Source of the DNA: Myxococcales bacterium
Lineage (GTDB): Bacteria > Lernaellota > Lernaellaia > Lernaellales > Lernaellaceae
Length of the DNA: 64,000 nucleotides
Direction: 5' to 3'
Assembly (NCBI GenBank): GCA_012517325.1
Contig: JAAYVF010000007.1
Span: forward strand, 1-64,000
In this document: positions 16,870 through 24,804 of the stretch, in pieces
Numbering within the stretch: the stretch's first letter is position 1
Layout: each line of letters begins with the position of its first letter
Translations under genes and position numbers: made by a program
The notes under the pieces: generated by a model
Database searches by the model: none
Told to the model about the DNA's origin: nothing
Seen by the model: the letters and a program-made list of their open reading frames with translations, nothing else

Positions 16870-18936
16870 TCAGCGGCCCAACAACTCGCGCACCAGATCC
16901 TCGCGCCCGTAAACCTTGGCGAGGCTTTCGAGGATCGCTTGCGGGCTGACCGTCAATGACCGGGCTTCCTTATCGTCGTAGACAAACTCGATGCCGAGCG
17001 ATTCCAGATTGCCGTCGAAGACCAACCCCACCAACTCGCCGTTTTGATCGACCAGCGGGCTGCCCGAGTTGCCGCCGAAGGTTTCCGCCGTGTTGACCTG
17101 GTTGTAGGGCGTCTCCAGCTTCAGCGAACCGGCTTTTTCGAGCCACCGGGCCGGCAGGTTGAAGGGCGCGCGGCCGGCGAAGTTGAAATGCCGGTCGAAC
17201 AACCCATAGAGCGTGGTCTGATACGGCAACCGATAACCGTTCGCCTCGTAACCGGCCATTTTTCCGTAGGCCAGCCGCAAGGTGAAGGTGGCGTCGGGGT
17301 ACACCTGATTGCCGCGAATGGCGAAACGGGCCTGGGCGATGCGCATGCCCGCACGCTCCTCGACGATCCGCACTTCCGATTCGTAGCGCTGCCGCATTTC
17401 GCGGAAATACGGATCGATCGCCAGAACGAGCCGGAGGAGCGGATCCTTGGCGGCGGCGATCGCCTTGACGCCGGCTTTCGCCCATTTTTTCCGTTCCGGC
17501 GCGGACAGCAATTTGGTTCCCCCGACGGCTTCCTTGGCGATCAGCTTCGGATCGCGGTTTTTCAAAACGGCCTTCACCAGCGGGTCGTCGCCGCCCAGTT
17601 CGTCACGCAATTGCGCCAAGGCGTCGGCGAGAATCGCCTCTTCCAGGTCGGGATAAATCGGCACCTCGGCGAACAAATCGTGGTAGAGCGAATCGAGATT
17701 GGCTTCCTGGTATTCCTCGAGACGCTGTTCGTTGGGCTTGGTCAGCTCGGTATTCAAACGGACGATATCCGCCGCCAGCGAAAATGCCTGGCTGTAGCGA
17801 ATCTGCACGAGCCGGTACCGCTTGAGAAATTGGGCGTGCGCCTGTTGCGCCTTGGCGATCTGTTCCCACGGGTCGCCGCCGGATTGAAACTCCGGCCGGG
17901 CGATCGCCACGCGGCGCAGCTCGGCTTCCTCTTTTTCCTTGCCGCTCATCAGGTCGGCGCGTTGCAACCCGGCCAGATTGCCCGTGTACGCCTTGATACC
18001 GTTCTGGATGTAGAAAGTCAGCGTTTTCGCCCGCCGGGTCGGTTCCTCGCCGGTCTTGGCGTAATCCTCCAGCAGCGCATTGAGGCGTTTCAACTGCTTG
18101 AGGCGGAAGGGGTAAGCCACGTCACGCAGGAATTTCAGTTGATCGAAGGTGAAAAACCGCTGGCTGCTGCCCGGGTGTCCGGAAATAAATACCGGTTCGC
18201 CCTCTTTCACCCCCGCCGGGTTGATTTTCAGGTGGTGCGGCGGATGCGCCGGCTTGCCGTCCGGTCCATACGCCCGCACCAGCGCGAAATCGAGGCAAAA
18301 GCGCGGGAAATTGAAGTTGTCGTCGTCGCCGCCGAAAAACGCCAGTTGCATTTCCGGGGCGAAAACCAGCCGGAGATCGCGGTAGATCTGATATTGATAG
18401 ATCCAGAACTGGCCGCCGCCGTGCAGCGTCACCGCCTCGCAGGTCAGCCCGGTGCGATCCTGACACTCTTTTTCCAGCCGCCCCAGGACCGCCCGTCGCG
18501 CCGTCGCCGCCGCGGTATCGTCGATCCCTTCCGGAATCGCCGCCTTGACCTGCCCGGTCACTTCCTCGGTCCGGTAGAGCACCCGCGCTTCCAGAGTCGG
18601 GCACTTTTTTTCGCCGCCGTCGAGCCGGCTGTCAAAGCCCGTCGCCAGGTAATCTCTTTTCTCGGTGGATAAATCGTCGATGCAGCCGGTGGCCACGTGA
18701 TGATTGGTGAGGATCAATCCGTCCGCGGAGATGAACGACGCCGAACCGCCGTCCAGCCGCACCGAGGACATCCGCAAATGCTCCAGCCATTCAGGAGAGA
18801 GTTTAACGCCATATTGTTTTTCGATCGCCGCGACCGGCGGATGATCGAAGGTCCACATGCCTTCATCGGCTTGGAGCAGCGAGGAAAACAACAACAGCAA
18901 CGACAGCGCGATCATCCAGCGGACGGGGTGTGCCAT
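16870..18936 (-). CDS. S46 family dipeptidyl-peptidase (DPP7/DPP11-like)
   Basis: A 688-residue exported serine peptidase expected to remove dipeptides from the N-terminus of oligopeptides in the periplasm or at the surface. A signal peptide (MIALSLLLLFSSLLQA) precedes ADEGMWTFDHPP, the typical S46 opening. The triad appears in TNHHVATGC (His, about 78), NFPRFCLDFALVR (Asp, about 210) and GGNSGSPLV (Ser, about 625). After the Ser, GLVFDGNLES has Gly where DPP11 enzymes have Arg (FDRN), which favours DPP7-like preference for hydrophobic P1 residues over acidic ones. The ATG at 18936 has an excellent AAGGAGAG; the frame continues open upstream but without signal-peptide character. Convergent with the lipoprotein gene, 15 nt away. 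Confidence 0.93.
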   Translation of the reverse strand: MAHPVRWMIALSLLLLFSSLLQADEGMWTFDHPPVAAIEKQYGVKLSPEWLEHLRMSSVRLDGGSASFISADGLILTNHHVATGCIDDLSTEKRDYLATGFDSRLDGGEKKCPTLEARVLYRTEEVTGQVKAAIPEGIDDTAAATARRAVLGRLEKECQDRTGLTCEAVTLHGGGQFWIYQYQIYRDLRLVFAPEMQLAFFGGDDDNFNFPRFCLDFALVRAYGPDGKPAHPPHHLKINPAGVKEGEPVFISGHPGSSQRFFTFDQLKFLRDVAYPFRLKQLKRLNALLEDYAKTGEEPTRRAKTLTFYIQNGIKAYTGNLAGLQRADLMSGKEKEEAELRRVAIARPEFQSGGDPWEQIAKAQQAHAQFLKRYRLVQIRYSQAFSLAADIVRLNTELTKPNEQRLEEYQEANLDSLYHDLFAEVPIYPDLEEAILADALAQLRDELGGDDPLVKAVLKNRDPKLIAKEAVGGTKLLSAPERKKWAKAGVKAIAAAKDPLLRLVLAIDPYFREMRQRYESEVRIVEERAGMRIAQARFAIRGNQVYPDATFTLRLAYGKMAGYEANGYRLPYQTTLYGLFDRHFNFAGRAPFNLPARWLEKAGSLKLETPYNQVNTAETFGGNSGSPLVDQNGELVGLVFDGNLESLGIEFVYDDKEARSLTVSPQAILESLAKVYGREDLVRELLGR

Positions 18937-19080
18937 GCGATCTCTCCTTGGGAAAAAAAACGAGGTTCCTGGTATCACCCAACATTGGATTTTGCAATGC
19001 AGGCGGGTTGAAAATTGGCCGTTGATAACGGCTCTCATTTATCTCGATTTTCACGACTTTTTGAAATTTGAATCCGATAC

Positions 19081-19109
19081 TTGCCAATATTCGCTATTTT
19101 TGTTAAAAA
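19081..19109 (+). promoter_or_regulatory. Sigma-70-like promoter for the membrane hybrid kinase
   Basis: TTGCCA (19081-19086, 5/6), a 17-bp spacer and TAAAAA (19104-19109, 4/6), about 40 nt before the start codon in an AT-rich gap. Confidence 0.45.
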
Positions 19110-19150
19110 GCGCCCGGGTTGGATGGGCAAAGAGAGAAGAAAAATAGTAT

Positions 19151-21304
19151 ATGGAAATGGTGACCCAAGCGATTCTCGTCTCCTGGACAACCACCCTGAT
19201 TGCCGCGCTGATCTACTGCTATCTGTACTTCGTTTATCGCGAACGCTTCATCGGATTTTTTGCCGCGTTCTGGGTTTTATACACCGTCAAACTGGCTTTC
19301 GACCTCACCATCGAGCTGACCGCGCCGAATTTTTTCTTCCTCGCGATCAATCACCTCAGCGTAATTTTCATGGGCTATGCGGCACTGGAAACGATCAACG
19401 CCTATGCCCGGCTGAAGACCTGGCGGCCGGTCTACTATTTCGCGTTCCCGATGGTCGTTTGGATCCTTTTCACCAGCCGATACCATCCGACAGTGACGCT
19501 GCTGACCTGGCCGGCCTACCTCTATTGCGCCGGTATCTTTCTTTACACCAGTGTGATTTTTTTCCGGCAGAAAGATTACTCGGCGTTTCTGAAGCCGGTG
19601 ACGGCGGTCGTCTTTTTCACCTGGGGCGGCGTTCAACTGGCCTATCCGTTCATCCGTTCCGACATGACCGGATCGGTCTTCGGCTATTCCGCGGCCTCGG
19701 TGATCAAACTGTTCGTCGCGCTGAGCGTTTTACTGGTCTACTTCGAAAAGATCCGCAAGGACCTGACCGACAGCGACACCCGTTTGCGCCAAATCATCAA
19801 TCTGGTGCCGCACCATATCTATGCCAAGGATTTGCAGGGCAAATTCATCCTGGCCAACGAAGCCGTGGCGCGAACATTCGACGTGCCGCTGGCCGAGCTG
19901 ACCGGCAAAACGGAAGCCGAGTTCCGGCGCGGCGAAATCGAACCGAAAACCCTACGCCAGGATGACCACGAAATCCTGCAAAGCGGCAAGGCAGAAGCGG
20001 TGGCCGAGGAAGTGGTGCTCGATGCCAAGGGCAAAACCCACTACTTCCAGACCACGAAAATCCCCTATACCGCCTTGAATTCCGATCAACCGGCGGTCCT
20101 GAGCGTCGCCATCGACATCACCGACCGGAAACAGGCCGAAAAAGAAAACGCCCGGCTGCAGGATCAATTGCAACAAGCCCAGAAACTGGAGGCCGTCGGG
20201 CAATTGGCCGGCGGGATCGCGCACGATTTCAACAACCTGCTGACCGGTATCGCCGGCAACGTCGAGTTGTCGCTGATGGAGATCGAGCCGGAACATCCGC
20301 TGGCGCCGGCGTTGCTCGACATCAAACACGCCAGCGAACGGGCGGAAGCGCTGACCCGCCAGTTGCTGGCGTTCAGCCGGAAACAACTGATCCAACCGCG
20401 CCTGGTCAATTTGAATCAAATCCTGGACAACCTGGCCAAGATGCTGGGCCGGGTGATCGGCGAGAACATCGAATTGAAGATGATCCGCGAGCCGAAGCTG
20501 CAGGCGATCAAGGCCGATCCCTCGCAATTGGAACAAGTGCTGCTCAACCTGGTCATCAACGCCCGCGACGCCATGCCCGAGGGCGGCAGGCTGATCATCG
20601 AAACCGCCAATCGACGGCTCAACGGACAACACCTGAAAAACTTTCCGCAGGCGAGGCCGGGAAATTACGTCCAACTTTCCGTTACCGACAACGGCATCGG
20701 GATGGACGAAGCGGTCCAGAAACACATTTTCGAACCGTTTTTCACCACCAAGCCCAAGGGCAAAGGCACCGGCCTGGGATTGTCAACCGTTTACGGCGCC
20801 ACCCGGCAAAACGGCGGCTTGATCGACTTCGTTTCGGCCCCGGGCAAAGGAACGACCTTCTTTCTCTATTTCCCGCAAGCCGACGAAACCGAAGACCCCT
20901 TGGCGATGCCGCCGGTGAAGAAAAATCTGCCGACCGGCACGGAGACCATTCTGCTCGCCGAGGACGATCCATTGGTTTTGGACATGACCTTGAAAATCAT
21001 CAAGCATCTCGGCTATCGGGTTCATTACGCGCGAAACGGCGCCGAAGCGCTCGCTCTCGGCGAGAAATACGGCTCGTCCATTCAACTGCTCATGACCGAC
21101 GTCATCATGCCGCTCATGAACGGCAAGGAACTGGCCGAGCGCCTGACCAAGGCCTTTCCGCACATCAAGGTGCTCTTCACTTCGGGTTACACGGATGATG
21201 TCATCGGCCATCACGGCATTCTGGAAGACGGCATCAATTTCCTGCCCAAACCTTTCACACCGCGACTGCTGGCCCAGAAGCTGCGCGAGGAACTCGATTC
21301 CTGA
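19151..21304 (+). CDS. Membrane hybrid histidine kinase: multi-TM sensor-PAS-HisKA-HATPase-receiver
   Basis: A 717-residue protein. Residues about 8-195 form roughly six or seven membrane helices with little extramembrane sequence, suggesting that the membrane itself or a small ligand is sensed. A PAS domain follows (about 205-325; [19 protein letters not shown]). The kinase core begins at about 340 with GGIAHDFNN (His near 358), then [10 protein letters not shown] and [13 protein letters not shown]. The C-terminal receiver (about 595-715) has its Asp in [13 protein letters not shown] near 650. It is 78 nt upstream of the tandem GTPase genes on the same strand, but those have their own promoter. 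Kinase and receiver closely resemble those at 8482 and 27251. Confidence 0.92.
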   Translation: MEMVTQAILVSWTTTLIAALIYCYLYFVYRERFIGFFAAFWVLYTVKLAFDLTIELTAPNFFFLAINHLSVIFMGYAALETINAYARLKTWRPVYYFAFPMVVWILFTSRYHPTVTLLTWPAYLYCAGIFLYTSVIFFRQKDYSAFLKPVTAVVFFTWGGVQLAYPFIRSDMTGSVFGYSAASVIKLFVALSVLLVYFEKIRKDLTDSDTRLRQIINLVPHHIYAKDLQGKFILANEAVARTFDVPLAELTGKTEAEFRRGEIEPKTLRQDDHEILQSGKAEAVAEEVVLDAKGKTHYFQTTKIPYTALNSDQPAVLSVAIDITDRKQAEKENARLQDQLQQAQKLEAVGQLAGGIAHDFNNLLTGIAGNVELSLMEIEPEHPLAPALLDIKHASERAEALTRQLLAFSRKQLIQPRLVNLNQILDNLAKMLGRVIGENIELKMIREPKLQAIKADPSQLEQVLLNLVINARDAMPEGGRLIIETANRRLNGQHLKNFPQARPGNYVQLSVTDNGIGMDEAVQKHIFEPFFTTKPKGKGTGLGLSTVYGATRQNGGLIDFVSAPGKGTTFFLYFPQADETEDPLAMPPVKKNLPTGTETILLAEDDPLVLDMTLKIIKHLGYRVHYARNGAEALALGEKYGSSIQLLMTDVIMPLMNGKELAERLTKAFPHIKVLFTSGYTDDVIGHHGILEDGINFLPKPFTPRLLAQKLREELDS

Positions 21305-21346
21305 TCGTGCTCTAACCCACCGTCCGGACTTCTTTTTTTCACTTTT

Positions 21347-21375
21347 TTGGCATCGGTTCCAATCTGTGTTATGAT
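21347..21375 (+). promoter_or_regulatory. Strong sigma-70 promoter for the GTPase pair, suggesting a leaderless transcript
   Basis: TTGGCA (21347-21352, 5/6), a 17-bp spacer and TATGAT (21370-21375, 5/6). The predicted transcription start near 21382 coincides with the ATG at 21383. Earlier in-frame starts (21347, 21371) would lie inside the promoter, and no Shine-Dalgarno is present, so this site decides the start of the next gene. Confidence 0.6.
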
Positions 21376-21382
21376 TTGTTTG

Positions 21383-23056
21383 ATGGTCAACAATACCCCC
21401 ACGGCAATACCGGAAGCTTCCAGCGCGAGTTGGGCCGACCGCATCGATGAAGGTATTTCGCTGCTCGGCGAATTACTGATCGCGGACTTGCCCTTTCCAT
21501 TGAACGGCCGCGCCGAAACATTGCTCTGCCTTTGCCATCATCATCGATTCCGCCGACGCACCGGCGGGGAGCTACCGCTCATCGGCATTCTCGGCAGTGC
21601 CAGCAGCGGTAAATCGACCCTACTCAACAGCATCGCCGGCGCGCCGCTCGCCAAGGTGACGCCCATTCCGCACCAAACGACCGGCGCGATCGTCGCGCTG
21701 CCCGTCGAACAGACCGGTCTGGCCGCGGACGATTCGTTTCTCCGCCCGTCCGTCAAACAAATTCAAATGGAAGCGTCGGCGGTGCGCGGGCTTTCCGGCG
21801 AGCCGGAGACCGCCATGGTCGTGCCCGCCTGGAGTCACCGCGACAAGCCGTTCTTGCTGATCGACCTGCCGGATATCGGCACCCTGGAAGCGCGCGAAGA
21901 ACATTTGGTGGCGCTGCGTATCCTGCCGTGGCTGGATCGGGTGATTTTGCTGGTCACCGAGGAATCATTCGCCCAGGCGGAACACGAAACCATCCGCGAG
22001 GCCCTGCGCCTGTTGCGGCCCGAACGGGCGCGCGCCGATCTGTTCGTCGTGCTCAATCGATTGCACGCCCACACCAGCGACGAGGAATTTCACTCCCGTT
22101 TGGAAAACCTTAAGGAATTCTGGGGCGAAGCGACGATCAGCACCCTGCCGCACCTGACGGGGAATGACGGCTTCAAAGCCGCGGAAGTGCTGCCGCTCGT
22201 TGCCGAGTCGCATCCCCGCATCGGTCGCGCAATGCTCGCCGCCATCCGCAATCTGGCCCAAGAAGTCGCCACGGAAACCGAAAGCCTGGCCGTGACCCGA
22301 CAGCGCGAACAGGAACGGGTCGCCGACCGCTTGCGGGATGAAATCGTCCTGGCCGCGCGCTTCAAAAAGGCGTTCTTCAGCGATGAATTCCGTAGGCGGC
22401 TCGATACTTTTTCGCCGTGGCGCACCTCGTTGAACCGCTGGCGCAAACTGCTGGGCGACGAGGCCGCCGCGAGCGGCGGCCTGGTGGACCTGTTTTCCGA
22501 AAGCGCCGTGCAAAAACACGTCGCGCAATCTCTGGCCGCGATTCAAACAACCGTGGCGCGGCAGATCGCGACGACCGCGACCGGCGACCGGCCGGCCGAA
22601 GCGCCACCGCCGGCCCCGCTCGACCTCCGCTCGACGGCGGCGGAAATCACCTCGCTCGTCGAGCAAATCAATCGGGAAGCGCGCCAGGACGTGGCCACGC
22701 TTCTGGAGGCGTTGGAGGAAAGGCACCGGCTGAAAGACCCGGTTTGGGGCACCGTCACCGCCGTGGCCTCCACCCTCTTCTTGCTCGATCTGGTCGTGCC
22801 CAGCCTGGGAACGTTGAGTTCCCTGACGCTGCTCGGCGCGCTGTCCGCGCTGGGTTTGGGCGGCATCTTCACCAGCGACCTGTTGCGCAAGGTTCGGACC
22901 GGTCGTTTGCGCGAGATGTTCGAAAGCTCCTTGCAAGGCATTCTGACCAAGGCGACCGATCCCTTGTGGCGGACGCCGGCGCTGAAAAAACTGGAGCTGC
23001 GAAACCTGACCCGGCGTTTGCAAAGCTGGGAACGCTCACTGCCCGAGGTGCGATGA
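21383..23056 (+). CDS. Dynamin-like/GTPase-domain membrane protein A of a tandem pair
   Basis: A 557-residue P-loop GTPase. G1 is GSASSGKS (residues 71-78), G2 probably HQTTG (about 95) and G3 DLPDIG (about 160). The expected N/TKxD of G4 appears as NRLH (about 220), lacking the base-specifying Asp. A long helical stalk-like region (about 285-445) is followed by two adjacent hydrophobic segments (about 460-510; WGTVTAVASTLFLLDLVV and TLLGALSALGLGG). This layout (G domain, helical stalk, paired membrane segments) is that of bacterial dynamin-like or GBP-like GTPases acting on membranes. No closer family is recognised. The stop overlaps the start of the second GTPase (ATGATG), so the two are made together. 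Confidence 0.72.
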   Translation: MVNNTPTAIPEASSASWADRIDEGISLLGELLIADLPFPLNGRAETLLCLCHHHRFRRRTGGELPLIGILGSASSGKSTLLNSIAGAPLAKVTPIPHQTTGAIVALPVEQTGLAADDSFLRPSVKQIQMEASAVRGLSGEPETAMVVPAWSHRDKPFLLIDLPDIGTLEAREEHLVALRILPWLDRVILLVTEESFAQAEHETIREALRLLRPERARADLFVVLNRLHAHTSDEEFHSRLENLKEFWGEATISTLPHLTGNDGFKAAEVLPLVAESHPRIGRAMLAAIRNLAQEVATETESLAVTRQREQERVADRLRDEIVLAARFKKAFFSDEFRRRLDTFSPWRTSLNRWRKLLGDEAAASGGLVDLFSESAVQKHVAQSLAAIQTTVARQIATTATGDRPAEAPPPAPLDLRSTAAEITSLVEQINREARQDVATLLEALEERHRLKDPVWGTVTAVASTLFLLDLVVPSLGTLSSLTLLGALSALGLGGIFTSDLLRKVRTGRLREMFESSLQGILTKATDPLWRTPALKKLELRNLTRRLQSWERSLPEVR

Positions 23057-24762
23057 TGGAAAGCGGCCGTCGCCTGCGGCAACTCAACGACGAATTGCAG
23101 CGCTTTCTGGCGTCGCCGGAACCGGCCGCCGTTCAGCCGTTGCACGGTCCGGACGATTTGATGGTCTGGTTTCTGCTGGGCGGCAAGGACGTCGGCAAGT
23201 CTTCGTTCCTCAACGCTCTCTTTGGCAAAACGATTAACGCCGAGCCGCGCGGCAGCGCCGAAGGCACCGCCCGCTTCGTCGCCTATCTCCACGAAGCCTA
23301 TCGCGCCGAATTGCAGAAACGCCTGGACGGACTGCCGATCGACATCGAATTCCAGTTGCACCAAAGCGAAGCCCTGCGCCAGCTTTGCGTGATTGACAGT
23401 CCCGATTTCGACAGTCGATTCGATCGCCACGTCAACCAGGTCCGCCGCGTCATCCAGGCCGGCGTGACCGACGGGGCGGTTCTCCTGGCCAGTCCCGCCA
23501 AATACAAAGACCGGCAATTCTGGCAGGCCTTCGAGAAACTGGCCGACGCGATCTCGCCCCAGCATATCCTGTTCGCCCTGACCAAGGCCGACTCGCTCGG
23601 CGACTACCTGGCGGAAGTACGCGCCGATTTCACCGCGACGATCGCCCGTCGCCTGGGCCGCTGGCAGGATCAGACCGCGACGAGCCGCCGCGACGAACCC
23701 GCGACCGCCGTCTTCCTGATCGATTCCCTCACGAAGAACTTCGACTTTCCCCGCTTGGAAGATCGCTTGTTGAGCCGGATGACGACCGCCGAGGTGCGCC
23801 GTGTCCAGGACGAAAATCAACAGCACGCGGCGGAATTGGGGCTGAATCAAATCCGCCGGCATTACCAATTGGACGAATTCCAAACGGCATTGAATCGCGC
23901 CGCCGATCCGGAACGCCAAGAGGAAATCTTCGACAGTTACTTCCCCGCCCCCTATTTCCTCCTGCTCGGCGAACGCTTGCGCAACCGGGAGGAAATCGGA
24001 CTCCGCCTCCGCCGCGGGCTGGCGGCAAACGCGGAGCATACCTTGGCCGGGTTCCCGACGATTCTGGGTGTGGGGCGCTGGTTCGGCTCGCTGCTGCCGT
24101 TTCGCCAGGCCGGGGGACAATTCGCCGACAATTTTGACGAACTCCGCCTTCCCGCCTCCTTTTTCCAGTGGGGACAGGAAAATCTGACCGATCGTTTACT
24201 GGCCGCGCGTCGCGAGACCGGCGCCGAACTGTTGCGGCAATGGCCGGAAATGACGGAGCGTTATCTGCACGATGAACATTCGATCGAAATCGAGCTGGCG
24301 CAGTGCGTGGCCGACCAGTTGCCGGCCGCCGGAAGGCGGCTGTTTTCGCGCCCGTTTCAAATACTCCTCAATTTGCCGGTCTATCTCTACGCGCTTTTCT
24401 TTCTGGTGCTGGTGTTTTATCCGGCCTTTATTCTATTACAGGCCTGGTCGATCTTTCCGGCGCCGCGTCTGGCCGACTGGCTGACTCTCGACAACGTCCG
24501 GATGTCGTTTTTCGGTTTTTTTGGTTATTACACCATTGCATCGTTTTACGTGGCGCGTCGCCGCCGAATGCAGCTCGGTCAGGTGATGGATGCTTTCATT
24601 CAGGACTCGCTCGGCGCGCTGGAAGATCGGTTGAAAGCTATGGTAGCTTGGCCAATCACTAGAATTTCCAGGGATTTCACGGTACTCGCCGCGTCGCTGC
24701 CGCCGCCCGGTGACGGCCGTCCGGAAACCAGTTTGAATTCCGAGGAAAAACGAGTAACTTAA
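23053..24762 (+). CDS. Dynamin-like/GTPase-domain membrane protein B of a tandem pair
   Basis: A 569-residue partner of the preceding GTPase, starting within its stop codon (a second ATG follows at 23056). G1 is GGKDVGKS (about 41-48), G3 is DSPDFDS (about 118, without the usual Gly) and G4 is an intact TKAD (about 178), so this copy keeps the guanine-specificity motif that copy A lacks. A helical middle region ends in two membrane segments (about 440-510; YLYALFFLVLVFYPAFILL and MSFFGFFGYYTIASFYVA) and a basic tail. The pair recalls two-subunit bacterial dynamin-like systems, where two GTPases co-assemble for membrane remodelling; here that role is inference. Confidence 0.72.
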   Translation: MMESGRRLRQLNDELQRFLASPEPAAVQPLHGPDDLMVWFLLGGKDVGKSSFLNALFGKTINAEPRGSAEGTARFVAYLHEAYRAELQKRLDGLPIDIEFQLHQSEALRQLCVIDSPDFDSRFDRHVNQVRRVIQAGVTDGAVLLASPAKYKDRQFWQAFEKLADAISPQHILFALTKADSLGDYLAEVRADFTATIARRLGRWQDQTATSRRDEPATAVFLIDSLTKNFDFPRLEDRLLSRMTTAEVRRVQDENQQHAAELGLNQIRRHYQLDEFQTALNRAADPERQEEIFDSYFPAPYFLLLGERLRNREEIGLRLRRGLAANAEHTLAGFPTILGVGRWFGSLLPFRQAGGQFADNFDELRLPASFFQWGQENLTDRLLAARRETGAELLRQWPEMTERYLHDEHSIEIELAQCVADQLPAAGRRLFSRPFQILLNLPVYLYALFFLVLVFYPAFILLQAWSIFPAPRLADWLTLDNVRMSFFGFFGYYTIASFYVARRRRMQLGQVMDAFIQDSLGALEDRLKAMVAWPITRISRDFTVLAASLPPPGDGRPETSLNSEEKRVT

Positions 24763-24804
24763 AAGGAAAATGCGCGGATCCGATTTTTTGGGGAGGATTG
24801 GATC

